Assembly (NCBI RefSeq): GCF_913062725.1
Contig: NZ_CAJXWY010000026.1
Coordinates: 1-53,386 of the forward strand
Origin: an uncultured Thiohalocapsa sp.
GTDB taxonomy: Bacteria > Pseudomonadota > Gammaproteobacteria > Chromatiales > Chromatiaceae
DNA: 53,386 bases
Reading direction: 5' to 3'
Shown: piece by piece, positions 33,725 to 41,615 of the stretch
Numbering within the stretch: the first letter of the stretch is position 1
Layout: every line of letters starts with the position of its first letter
Translations under genes and position numbers: made by a program
The notes under the pieces: model-generated
The model's database searches: none
Told to the model about the DNA's origin: nothing
Seen by the model: only the letters and a program-made list of their open reading frames with translations

Positions 33725-34747
33725 CTATGCAATGACATTACCGGGCCAGAGCGGAAATCCCAGCGCCCGGGCCAGCTCCACCACATCCGCCAGCAGCGGC
33801 TCGCCGTCGCCGCGCCATGGCAGCGGCCTGTGGCGATCCAGCCAGGGGCTGGTGGGCGCGCCGCCGGCGAGCACAGAACCGAGGCTGCGGCCCATGAGCT
33901 CGAAGTCCGTGCCGAAGGGGGCGGTATAGGGGCCGGGGTGGGCATACCGCGGCATGCCGCCCGCGCACATGTGCTCGATCTGCCCCGGGGCAGCCGCCAC
34001 GCCCAGCCAGTCCAGCAGCGTAGCCAGCACGTCCTGCGGGCTCACCAGCAGCTCATCCAGCCGCAGCCGCAGGCAGCGCGCCTGCGGCAGCGCCCCGGTA
34101 GCCCGCAGAATGGCCGTCTGGGTGCGGTACCAGGCGAATTGTGGGTCGAACACCGCCGGCGTCACGGACCAGTCGATGTAGTGCTCGCCCACCTCGAAGA
34201 TATCCAGACAGGGTTGATAGCGGCCGCGTTTCGACCACTCCTCCAGGCTGGTGGTGATGGTCTGCCACACCGGGTACGACAGCGCCTGTCCCTGGCTCAG
34301 CGGATCGCGCACCAAGTGAATGAACACCGCCTCCGGCGCCGCCGCCATCACCCGCGCCACCACCGTGGCGCTGCGGGCGTGCAGGGGACTGAAATCCACC
34401 AGTCGCCGCGGCGCCACCAGGGCCTGGAGCGCCCGGTACAGGTCCGCCGCGGGCAGGTCGCCGCGGCGTTTCAGCCAGCGCATGGCGGTTTGTACCGACT
34501 GGATGCTCTGCTCGCCGGTCACGCCTTGGGCCACGAAGCGCAGCAGGCCATGCAGGTGAGGATCGCGCGGCACCCGCGCATACTCCAGCAGTTGCCAGGG
34601 CGCCTCGAAGGCCAGCGCATTCAGGTAGGGGGCGGCGCAGAACGCCGGATGCCGCCCCAGGAGCGCCGATAGCAGGCTGCCGCCGGATTCCGGCGAGGCG
34701 AGCACGATCACCGGCGGCGGCAGCGGTGGCTTGGCGTTGGCCGTCAT
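33725..34747 (-). CDS. PAPS-dependent sulfotransferase family protein (2)
   Basis: A 340-aa protein of the sulfotransferase fold. The 5'-phosphosulfate-binding loop is ASPESGGSLLSALL (residues 17-30) and the 3'-phosphate segment is HLVRDPLSQGQALSY (144-158). It is only distantly similar to sulfotransferase 1, so the pair looks like two specificities rather than a recent duplication. The ATG at 34747 overlaps the stop of the upstream SBBP-like propeller gene by 1 nt (TGATG); a longer in-frame extension upstream is antisense-like and rejected. Two different sulfotransferases in one operon with a synthase argue for a doubly or alternatively sulfated product; this is inference. Confidence 0.83.
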   Translation of the reverse strand: MTANAKPPLPPPVIVLASPESGGSLLSALLGRHPAFCAAPYLNALAFEAPWQLLEYARVPRDPHLHGLLRFVAQGVTGEQSIQSVQTAMRWLKRRGDLPAADLYRALQALVAPRRLVDFSPLHARSATVVARVMAAAPEAVFIHLVRDPLSQGQALSYPVWQTITTSLEEWSKRGRYQPCLDIFEVGEHYIDWSVTPAVFDPQFAWYRTQTAILRATGALPQARCLRLRLDELLVSPQDVLATLLDWLGVAAAPGQIEHMCAGGMPRYAHPGPYTAPFGTDFELMGRSLGSVLAGGAPTSPWLDRHRPLPWRGDGEPLLADVVELARALGFPLWPGNVIA

Positions 34748-36195
34748 CAAGCACCATTCAGCGTCAGGAAAACGACCACCGAATCCATACGGGACGGGGT
34801 GCGCACCTCCTGCTCCGCCACCCGCAGCCGCCCCCTGAACAGCAGCGACTGTGCCAGGAAGCGCCCGTCGCGCGACACCGACAGCACATCGCCCAGGGCA
34901 CCGGCGCCCCCGCCGCCCGGGTGCGGCGTAAACACGAAGCGCAGGCGCCCATCGGCGCTGAGCGCCGTCAGCAGGCTGGTGGCCCGGCCCGCGGGCGGCC
35001 CGAGGGTGAGCAGCGTCTCGCCGTCGCGGCGCACGCTCGCCCGCCCCCGCAGAATGCCGGAGACGATGACCCCGCGCGCATCCGCCTGCAATTCTGTTCC
35101 CACGCCGCGCCCGTCGCCGTCGATGGTCACCAGCCATTCGACGCTGCCCGACGGCGACACCCGCGCCACATAGTCGTTGCCGCGGCGCCCGCGGGCCGGC
35201 ACGCTGCGGTCGATGACGGCGGCGGCCCCGGTCAACACGCCCGCGGCGTAGACCGAGCCATCCGGGCCGGCGCCCACACCACGCACATTGTCGGTGCCCG
35301 CGCCGCCCACTTGTCGGCCCCAGAGCAGCTTGCCCGCCGCATCGAGCTTCAGCAAGGCGCCGTCCCAGTCGCCCCTGCTGGTGAAGCTGAGCGCACCAAA
35401 GCGCATGACGCCCCGGAACTGGAAGCCCAGGAACACCTCCCCCGCGGGATTCATGGCCACGGCGCGCAAACGCTCGTTGCCGGGGCCGTTGAACCGTGCG
35501 ACCCAGCGCAGGGTACCGTCCGGCGCCAGGCGCAGCAGCAGGGAGTCGCGCTGACCGCCGCCGTGGGCATAGGTCTTGCCGTCTATGGTGAAGTCGCCCG
35601 CGGTGAGTGCGGCCACGGCCACCTCGCCGTTGTCCAGCACCGCAATTTCGTTGCCGCCGTCGCGCATCGGTCCGCCGAAGGCCCGTGCCCAGCGCGTGCT
35701 GCCGTCGGGTGCGAGCTTGACCACGAACATATCGGTGTCGCCGCGGCTGCGCAGTGTCACATCGCCGAAGCGCACCGTCTCACTGAACCAGCCGCTGATG
35801 TAGATATTGCCGGCGCCGTCGGTGGTGAGATCGTAGCTGTTGTCGTCGCCACCGGCGCCCACCCGCTGCACCCAGCGCACCGACCCCGTCGGCGAGAGAC
35901 TGGCGATGAAGATGTCGCCGGCACCCGCGCTCTGCTGTCGCCGCTCCTCACCCCAGGTGATGGCGTTGCGGAAGACGCCGCTGATGATGGTATTGCCCTC
36001 GGGGTCGACGGAAATGCCGTCCACCTCATCCTCTTCGCTGTCCACGGTGCCCACGGGCAACACCCAGCGCACGCTGGGTGCCGCCTCCGCCCCGGCAAAG
36101 CTGCGGATTTGCGGCGCGTCGGCGGCCGGCACGCTCGGCCCGAGGCCGGCGAGCACGCCGATGGCCGCCGCGATCAGCGCCTGACGCCCTGCCAT
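34747..36195 (-). CDS. Exported SBBP/Delta-60-like beta-propeller protein
   Basis: A 482-aa protein with a signal peptide (MAGRQALIAAAIGVLAGLG, cleavage near VPAADA). It is built of repeated units of the form W-G-R/A-x-x-G-G-x-x-x-D-x-x-x-G-V-x-x-x-x-x-G-N-x-Y-x-x-G (examples: DGAGNIYISGWFS, RWARAFGGPMRDGGNE, LLWGRQVGGAGTDNV, GPDGSVYAAGVLTG), the SBBP/Delta-60 propeller pattern. The start at 36195 is chosen because GGGGAGG sits 9 nt upstream and the signal peptide begins there. It overlaps the preceding gene by 22 bp and the next by 1 nt. Location: periplasm or outside. It is the only clearly secreted member of this operon, so it may act at the export or assembly end of the pathway. Confidence 0.82.
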   Translation of the reverse strand: MAGRQALIAAAIGVLAGLGPSVPAADAPQIRSFAGAEAAPSVRWVLPVGTVDSEEDEVDGISVDPEGNTIISGVFRNAITWGEERRQQSAGAGDIFIASLSPTGSVRWVQRVGAGGDDNSYDLTTDGAGNIYISGWFSETVRFGDVTLRSRGDTDMFVVKLAPDGSTRWARAFGGPMRDGGNEIAVLDNGEVAVAALTAGDFTIDGKTYAHGGGQRDSLLLRLAPDGTLRWVARFNGPGNERLRAVAMNPAGEVFLGFQFRGVMRFGALSFTSRGDWDGALLKLDAAGKLLWGRQVGGAGTDNVRGVGAGPDGSVYAAGVLTGAAAVIDRSVPARGRRGNDYVARVSPSGSVEWLVTIDGDGRGVGTELQADARGVIVSGILRGRASVRRDGETLLTLGPPAGRATSLLTALSADGRLRFVFTPHPGGGGAGALGDVLSVSRDGRFLAQSLLFRGRLRVAEQEVRTPSRMDSVVVFLTLNGA

Positions 36196-37658
36196 ATCTC
36201 GGTGCCTCCCCTGGGGTTGTTGCGGTACTCCCATGCCCCGGGGCCGATGCGGAAGGCGGAGCGTGGGCCGAACTGATTCGACGAGCCCACGAACATGCCG
36301 TGCGGGGTCGACAGAATATTGCGAACGCCATGATTGTACGGGTTCTCGAAGCCGCAGCGGGTCACCGGCAGCCAGTTCTCACCATCCCGACTGCGCCAGA
36401 GGTCGTAGCCGCCGGCGGTTTCCACGAAGTGCTCGATGTCGACGCCGCGCAGCAAGCGGCCCGCGTGGCTGTCGAGCTTGTCGAAGTCGCGATACAGCAG
36501 GAACACGAGCCAGTCTTGGGTGCCGGCGTAGAGCCAGCCATCGTGCACATTCATCTTCCAGATACTGCCACAGAAGATGTTGTTCCAGCCCGGCATCAGT
36601 CCGCTGAGCGGCCCGGCCTGGGTGCGCCGCTCGCCCATGATGATGTCGAAGCTGGCGTCCGCGTTCACACGGATCAGCTCCGGGCCGGCGGGGCCGATTC
36701 GATTCTGCTTGTCGATGCCGCCCTTTTGGATGCCGGAGCCCACGAACACCGCATCGCGGAAGGCGGCCAGGCTCACCACCCCCTGGTTCAGCTGCCCGCG
36801 ACCGGCGCCGTCCACCAGCAGGCGCTCCCATCGGTAGGGCGGCTCACCCTCGGCATCGGTGCGCCAGAGCTGATACCCCTTGGCGAAGTTCACGGTACCC
36901 GCGTAGAGATGCGTCTGCGTCGCCAGCATCTCGAAGACGCCGAGATTGTTGCGGTCGCCGAAGCCCTCGTCGTTGCACGGGGTCCAGTCACCCCCCGCCG
37001 GATCGCGGCTGGCGAACACCGTCGCGATGCCCGAGACGTTCTGACGCCCGGCGGTGGCGCCGGTGGGGGTGGTGAACAGCCGCCCCTTGAACGGCACCAG
37101 CGACCGGGTGGAGGTGGCATCGAGCCCGGCCAGCCCCGGCGGCCCCACGGGCGCAAAGTGCTCGCCATCGTAGGAGCGCAACAGCTGCATACCCCGGCCG
37201 CGGGAGCGCGACCAGGTGGAGACGTAGAGCGCGGGCTCCGGATCGCGCTCGCCCTGGAAGACGGCCATGGCACGGTAGCCCAGATCGCGGCTCATGTGCG
37301 TACCGTCGGTACCATAGACCATCGGCGCCTGATAGACCCGGGTCCAGACCCCGGTCAGTGGGCTCAGGCGCCAGATTTCGGCCCGTGCCCGATGGTTTTC
37401 GAATGCCGGCGTGTAGACGTGATCCGCCAACTCCACCGGCCAGGCGTCCAGGCTCACATCCTTCATGCCGCCCTGATCGCCGGCGCCCAGCAGCGCCATG
37501 GTCGCGCGCGAGGTGCCCACCAGCACATGGTCCTTGAAATAGGCCATGGAGTGGGCGTAGGCATTGTCGCCATCGCCGAAGCCGTTGGCCGAAACCTTAG
37601 AAAAGTCATCCCGCGACAGTCCACGGGACGAGCGGGCATTGGGGGGGTCAGATTGCAC
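36174..37658 (-). CDS. Unknown protein with Asp-box-like repeats (possible beta-propeller)
   Basis: About 494 aa. The frame stays open to an ATG at 37826, but that region overlaps the divergent gene. The GTG at 37658, with AGAGAGGA about 11 nt upstream, is the best-supported start. The sequence has repeated propeller-like strands and Asp-box-like motifs (LLRSYDGEHFAPVG, LWRTDAEGE, LWRSRDGENWLPV) and WSRSRGRG/GTVNFAKGYQLW patterns. No signal peptide is evident from the chosen start. I recall similar 450-500-residue proteins beside polyketide-type synthases in other bacteria but cannot name the family. It is the first gene of the minus-strand operon and is divergent from the M50-like/HlyD gene across about 150 bp, which should hold both promoters. 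Confidence 0.75.
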   Translation of the reverse strand: MQSDPPNARSSRGLSRDDFSKVSANGFGDGDNAYAHSMAYFKDHVLVGTSRATMALLGAGDQGGMKDVSLDAWPVELADHVYTPAFENHRARAEIWRLSPLTGVWTRVYQAPMVYGTDGTHMSRDLGYRAMAVFQGERDPEPALYVSTWSRSRGRGMQLLRSYDGEHFAPVGPPGLAGLDATSTRSLVPFKGRLFTTPTGATAGRQNVSGIATVFASRDPAGGDWTPCNDEGFGDRNNLGVFEMLATQTHLYAGTVNFAKGYQLWRTDAEGEPPYRWERLLVDGAGRGQLNQGVVSLAAFRDAVFVGSGIQKGGIDKQNRIGPAGPELIRVNADASFDIIMGERRTQAGPLSGLMPGWNNIFCGSIWKMNVHDGWLYAGTQDWLVFLLYRDFDKLDSHAGRLLRGVDIEHFVETAGGYDLWRSRDGENWLPVTRCGFENPYNHGVRNILSTPHGMFVGSSNQFGPRSAFRIGPGAWEYRNNPRGGTEIWQGVRR

Positions 37659-37810
37659 GCTTTGTGGATTCCTCTCTGGCAGGTCGCAATGTTCCGTCGA
37701 CGCCCGCCATCGCGGCGCAAAGCCCTTTAGCTTAGACACCGCCCCGGCACACGTCGAGCTTCGTCGCGGCCCATCCGACAATTGCAGATTCGCCCACCGA
37801 GCCGGTTCCC

Positions 37811-39802
37811 ATGGCCCAGCACACACCCTATCGTTATTCCCTGTTCAACCCCGATGCGCTGTTCGGGGTGCTGGCGCGCGCGCTGCGGCCCCTGTGGTGG
37901 ACGGTCTTTCTGCTGATCCCGGGCGTTCCCGTCGCCCTGCTGACGGTGGCCCATCATCAACGCGCCTATGCCGGCGAGCTTGCGGCGATCTTCCAGGGCA
38001 ACACCGCGCTGACCTTGCTGCTCGGCTTCGTGTTGATTCTGGGCGTCGTGAATGTGCTCACCAAGGTCGTCCAGGGCATGGTCGCCATCCATTGCGGCGC
38101 GCCCATCGGGCAGTTCGGCTTCAGCATCGCATTCGGGCTGCGGCCCCATTTCTTCATCGACAAGCGCGCAACCTGGAAACTCCCGCGCGGCAGTCGGCTC
38201 TGGGTCTATGGCAGCAACCTGGCGGTACGTCTGGGCCTGTTCGTGCTCGGCATCATGCTCTGGATCTGGACCGACCACGCGGGCACCGCCCTGAGCGCCA
38301 TCGCCTTCAGTGTGGCGCACATCGCCCTGGGCTCGTTCTTCTTCATCGCCAATCCCCTGTGGCCCGCCGACGGTTATCGGTTCCTGGCCAGCTATCTGGA
38401 CCGACCCCTGCTGCGCCCGCGCGCCTTCCAGTACGTCAGGCTGCGTCTCAGTGGACACCGGGCGCCGGTGCCGCTCTCGCCCGCGCGTGCCTCTGGTCTC
38501 GTCGCCTATGCCGTGGCGAGCACCCTCTACGTGGTTTACGTGCTCGCGAGCGTCCTGCTGTTGGCGGCCACGGCGCTGGAGGAGCGCTTCAACGGCGCCG
38601 GCGTGGTGATCTTCCTGGTCTTGCTATCTCTGTTCGTGCGCTACTTCGTGGTCACCGCCCGCCGGCGGCGCGAGCGCCAGGCCGCGAAACGTCAGCAGCG
38701 GCTCGGCCGGCGGCGCGACGGGCCCGCGCCCCCGGGCGCGGCGGGGCCCGTCGCAGCCGGCCCGTGGTCCCGTCGCAACAAACGGCGCCTGTGGGTCGCC
38801 GCCGCGCTGGTGGCGATGGTGGTGGCGCCGCTGCCCTATCCCTACCACGTCAGCGGTATCGCCAGCGTCGAGTCACGCCACACGGCGGGCGTCTACGCCC
38901 AGGTGAGCGGCGACATCGCGCACATCGCCGTCGCCGATGCCCAGCAGGTGCACAAGGGCCAGCTGATCGCGATGCTCGACACCGAAGACGCGGCGCATGC
39001 CCTGGCCATCGCCGAGGCCGAGCTGGATGCGGGGCGGGCCGAGCTGGCCGTGCTGCGGCGCGGCCCCCTGCCCGAGCGGGTGGAGCGTGCCCGCCTGGCG
39101 CTGGCGCAGGCGGCCCTGAAGGCCGGCTTCACCACCGAGCGCTGGCACATGCTCGCCGCTACCACGTCGGCGGGGTTGATTTCGCCCCTGCAGCGGGCGG
39201 AGCTGGCGGAAGCGGCGGCGCTGGATACGGCCGCCGTCGCCGTAGCTGGGGCGGCCCTGGGGGCGGTGGGTGCGCCCCCCACCCCAGAGGCCGTGCAGAT
39301 GCAAGCGGCCCGGGTGCGGGCGCTCGAGGAGCGGGTGGCGGCGCTGCGCGCCGAACTGGCCGAGCACCGTCTGCTGGCCCCCATCGCAGGCCGGCTGATC
39401 GCCCCCGATCTGTATGCCCGCCGCGGCGACCGGCTGCAAGCCGGCGCGCCGTTGGCGCAGGTGGTGGACACCGGCGATCTGCGCATCCGCATTCTGGTGC
39501 CGGAAACCCAGGTCAACGCGGTGGCACCCGACGCGGCGGTGGCCGTCAAGCTCTGGCCGCTGCCCGGGCAAGTGTTTGCCGGGCGGGTCGAGACCATCGC
39601 GCCCAGCGCCGAAACGGCGCCGGAAAGCCCGTTCGTGCGCATCGTGCGCGTCACCGCCGGCATCGACGCCGCACCCCCCCGACTGCGCCCGGGCATGGGC
39701 GGCTACGCCAAGATCAGCGCCGGCCGGCAACCGGTGTTGTTCGTCTTTGGTCAATTCGTCGCCCGCATGTTGCAGGTCGCGGTCTGGTCATGGATCCCCT
39801 GA
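37811..39802 (+). CDS. M50-like membrane domain fused to HlyD-type adaptor (degenerate peptidase motif)
   Basis: A 663-aa inner-membrane protein. The N-terminal half (about 25-300) has multiple transmembrane helices and matches the site-2-protease-like (M50) domain found fused to HlyD adaptors: the downstream strand RPHFFIDKRATWKLP and the second motif NPLWPADGYRFL (181-192) are kept. At the expected HExxH position the sequence reads TKVVQ (84-88), so zinc-protease activity should be lost. After a basic linker and a helix (about 336-352), the C-terminal half (355-663) is a HlyD/RND-type periplasmic adaptor: lipoyl-like halves GVYAQVSGDIAHIAVADAQ and LAPIAGRLIAP flank a coiled-coil hairpin. 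It ends in VWSWIP, shared with the adaptor at 45-46.7 kb. It likely forms part of an export machine for the cluster's product. Confidence 0.82.
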   Translation: MAQHTPYRYSLFNPDALFGVLARALRPLWWTVFLLIPGVPVALLTVAHHQRAYAGELAAIFQGNTALTLLLGFVLILGVVNVLTKVVQGMVAIHCGAPIGQFGFSIAFGLRPHFFIDKRATWKLPRGSRLWVYGSNLAVRLGLFVLGIMLWIWTDHAGTALSAIAFSVAHIALGSFFFIANPLWPADGYRFLASYLDRPLLRPRAFQYVRLRLSGHRAPVPLSPARASGLVAYAVASTLYVVYVLASVLLLAATALEERFNGAGVVIFLVLLSLFVRYFVVTARRRRERQAAKRQQRLGRRRDGPAPPGAAGPVAAGPWSRRNKRRLWVAAALVAMVVAPLPYPYHVSGIASVESRHTAGVYAQVSGDIAHIAVADAQQVHKGQLIAMLDTEDAAHALAIAEAELDAGRAELAVLRRGPLPERVERARLALAQAALKAGFTTERWHMLAATTSAGLISPLQRAELAEAAALDTAAVAVAGAALGAVGAPPTPEAVQMQAARVRALEERVAALRAELAEHRLLAPIAGRLIAPDLYARRGDRLQAGAPLAQVVDTGDLRIRILVPETQVNAVAPDAAVAVKLWPLPGQVFAGRVETIAPSAETAPESPFVRIVRVTAGIDAAPPRLRPGMGGYAKISAGRQPVLFVFGQFVARMLQVAVWSWIP

Positions 39803-40297
39803 GCCGACGCGACGATCACCGTCCTCGGCATGGCGGCCCCCGGCCGGGACTCCCCCGAATCCACGCCCCACGCACCCGGGCCGGGGTGGGATGGGTGGCC
39901 GCTTTGTTCCGACCGCGGGCGCTTGCCGGCTGATTTGACGTGCTAGACTATGGTGTTTAGCCTGTAGACAAGTATGCGGCTAACCCTGATCCGGGCAAAC
40001 GCCTCGCTGCGGCCGCCCGGTGCGGCGACGCATCGCGCATCACAATCGGCGGCAGCCGCAGCCAATGCACACCACCTCATGCTCCCCTGGTCGTGAACAC
40101 CAGCAGACAATGGCTGTGCGTAGACCGACGTCCGTGGATGCCAACTGCGCGGCACCAGTCCTCGTCGTGGTACCCCCCTGCCGGGGCGGCGCCGACCCAT
40201 CGTCGCCAATCCAGCGTTGCCTCCACGGACCATCAGCCCAGGGTCGCCAACCCAATAATTACAGGCCCCATTCATCGTCAACGCGACAGAAAAACCG
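39803..40297. other. Long intergenic region before the ACP gene
   Basis: A 495-bp stretch with no credible gene. It contains a locally AT-rich patch near 39935-39985 with TTGACG (39935-39940), TAGCCT 17 bp later, and an inverted repeat GTTTAGCC/GGCTAACC (39955-39962 / 39978-39985). It probably holds the promoter for the acp-to-adaptor operon. Confidence 0.45.
39935..39985 (+). promoter_or_regulatory. Candidate promoter with overlapping inverted repeat
   Basis: TTGACG at 39935-39940 resembles a -35 box; 17 bp downstream lies TAGCCT (39958-39963), a weak -10. GTTTAGCC (39955-39962) and GGCTAACC (39978-39985) form an inverted repeat (7 of 8 pairs, 15-bp spacer) that overlaps the proposed -10, as an operator would. 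The transcript would carry an unusually long leader of about 330 nt to the ACP start. Confidence 0.3.
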
Positions 40298-40597
40298 ATG
40301 GCTGTCAGGAACACCACCTATCTGGAAACGCTCATCGCCCTGCTGCACGACATCGTGCGCGACTGGGATCTGGACCTCACCGACCCCGTCGGGCCCGACA
40401 CCGGCATCGTCGGCGATCTTGGTTTCGAGTCCGTCGACCTGATGCAGCTCATCGTGGCAGTGGAAAAACAGTTCGACGTGCGCGGTCTGCCCTTCGACGA
40501 GCTGCTCATGCGCGACGGCGGCTATGTGCAGGAGCTCACCGTGGGTGAGCTCGACCGCTTCCTGGTGCAGCAGTTGCCCAAGCTGCAGGCCGCCTGA
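40298..40597 (+). CDS. Acyl carrier protein (free-standing)
   Basis: A 99-aa four-helix carrier protein. The phosphopantetheine site is GFESVDLMQL with Ser45, at the start of helix 2; an acidic surface and the DLTDPVGPDTGIVGDLGF loop precede it, as in ACP/PCP proteins. It needs a 4'-phosphopantetheinyl transferase not found in the window. The KS-AT megaenzyme of the cluster has no ACP, so this protein may carry its extender, starter or finished chain, or present the product to the tailoring enzymes encoded just downstream. The ATG at 40298 has only a weak ribosome-binding site. The next gene starts 139 bp further. Confidence 0.9.
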   Translation: MAVRNTTYLETLIALLHDIVRDWDLDLTDPVGPDTGIVGDLGFESVDLMQLIVAVEKQFDVRGLPFDELLMRDGGYVQELTVGELDRFLVQQLPKLQAA

Positions 40598-40736
40598 CCG
40601 CGCCTCTTCACCACGTCTCCACCAGCCGCGCACCGCCTCATTGTGGCGGGCGCCGACGCCAGCCCCGCAACCAGCCACCGGCCCACCGCAACGGCGGTCA
40701 TGCCCAACGGCCAAGCACGGCGAGTCAACGTCTCCC

Positions 40737-41561
40737 ATGGTCAACAACCTCTTTCTGATCGTGCTCGACAGCTGTCGCTTCGACAGCTTCGAGCGCGCCA
40801 ACATCCGCCATCTCGGTGCGCTGGGCAGCCTGCAGCGCCGCTACAGCTATGCCTCCTGGACGTCGCCCTCCCATTACGTGCTCATGATGGGCCTGTTGCC
40901 GCATACGAGCCCGCAGCATGTCTTTGCGTCGGAAGTCTACAAACAGGAATACCGCGCCTGGGTCCAGCGCCTGGGCATCGCTGAGCTGTCTTTCAAAACC
41001 TTCGTGCCCCAATTGTCACTGCCCAAGGTGCTCAAGGACCACGGCTACAAGACCATTGGCCGCGTCTCCATGCCGGTGCTCAATCCCTACACCGCCATCA
41101 GCCAGCACTTCGACGACTATCGCCTGATGGACAACCACAACGACTTCCGCGGCATGGTCGACGAGGTGACCTTCCCCGACGCCCAACCGCGGTTCTATTT
41201 CTTCAACCTCGGCGAGACGCACTATCCCTACATGCTCGATCCCAACAGCATGCCCCGCGTCTCCGGCGTGCACGGTACCGTCAAGAGTCTGCGCGACCCC
41301 GAGGGCGCGGCGCAGACACAGGCCGTTGCCGACGTCTTTCCCGCGGCCGAAATGCAGCGGCTGCACCATCAACAGAGCCGCTGCGTGGAATACGTCGATG
41401 CACTGATGGGGGAGCTGTTCGATAAATGTCCGGCGAACACCTACTTTGTGGTGACAGCAGACCATGGCGAGCTGTTCGGTGAGGATGACTACTTCGGCCA
41501 CGGGCCCATCATGCACCAGAAGGTCTTCGAGGTGCCCCTGGTCGAGGGGATGCGCCCCTAG
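40737..41561 (+). CDS. Short sulfatase-like / phosphotransferase-like enzyme (alkaline phosphatase superfamily)
   Basis: A 274-aa protein with metal-site motifs of the sulfatase/alkaline-phosphatase superfamily: IVLDSCRFDSF (Asp11), FNLGETHYPY, TADHGELFGE (Asp242, His243) and YFGHGP (His255). The nucleophile motif reads TSPSH (42-46) where sulfatases have C/S-x-P-S-R. Thr42 therefore replaces the Cys/Ser that becomes formylglycine; a Thr nucleophile is what phosphoethanolamine- and phosphoglycerol-transferases of this superfamily use. Hence sulfate hydrolysis is doubtful and phosphoryl/head-group transfer is equally likely. No transmembrane helix or signal peptide is seen, so it should be cytosolic. 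It is much shorter than usual sulfatases (400-550 aa). The start is the first ATG giving the conserved N terminus. Confidence 0.8.
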   Translation: MVNNLFLIVLDSCRFDSFERANIRHLGALGSLQRRYSYASWTSPSHYVLMMGLLPHTSPQHVFASEVYKQEYRAWVQRLGIAELSFKTFVPQLSLPKVLKDHGYKTIGRVSMPVLNPYTAISQHFDDYRLMDNHNDFRGMVDEVTFPDAQPRFYFFNLGETHYPYMLDPNSMPRVSGVHGTVKSLRDPEGAAQTQAVADVFPAAEMQRLHHQQSRCVEYVDALMGELFDKCPANTYFVVTADHGELFGEDDYFGHGPIMHQKVFEVPLVEGMRP

Positions 41562-41615
41562 CGACGCGCACATCTCATTCCCAGTATCCACGGTCACTCA
41601 ACGCACGGAGATTTC

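Noticed and set aside
33725..35137. Extending sulfotransferase 2 to a 470-residue protein.
   Set aside because: The extra N terminus overlaps the propeller gene out of frame; the ATG at 34747 places the PAPS loop near the N terminus as in the family.
34726..36276. A 516-codon plus-strand frame opposite the SBBP-like propeller gene.
   Set aside because: Composition is typical of an antisense frame; the minus-strand protein has a signal peptide, ribosome-binding site and clear repeats.
39803..40297. Looked for a tRNA or structured riboswitch in the long gap before the ACP gene.
   Set aside because: No cloverleaf with a GTTCRA-type T-loop and no recognisable riboswitch core could be drawn by eye.
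40737..41561. Calling the 274-aa enzyme a sulfatase.
   Set aside because: The formylglycine Cys/Ser is replaced by Thr and the following Arg by His, so only superfamily membership can be supported.
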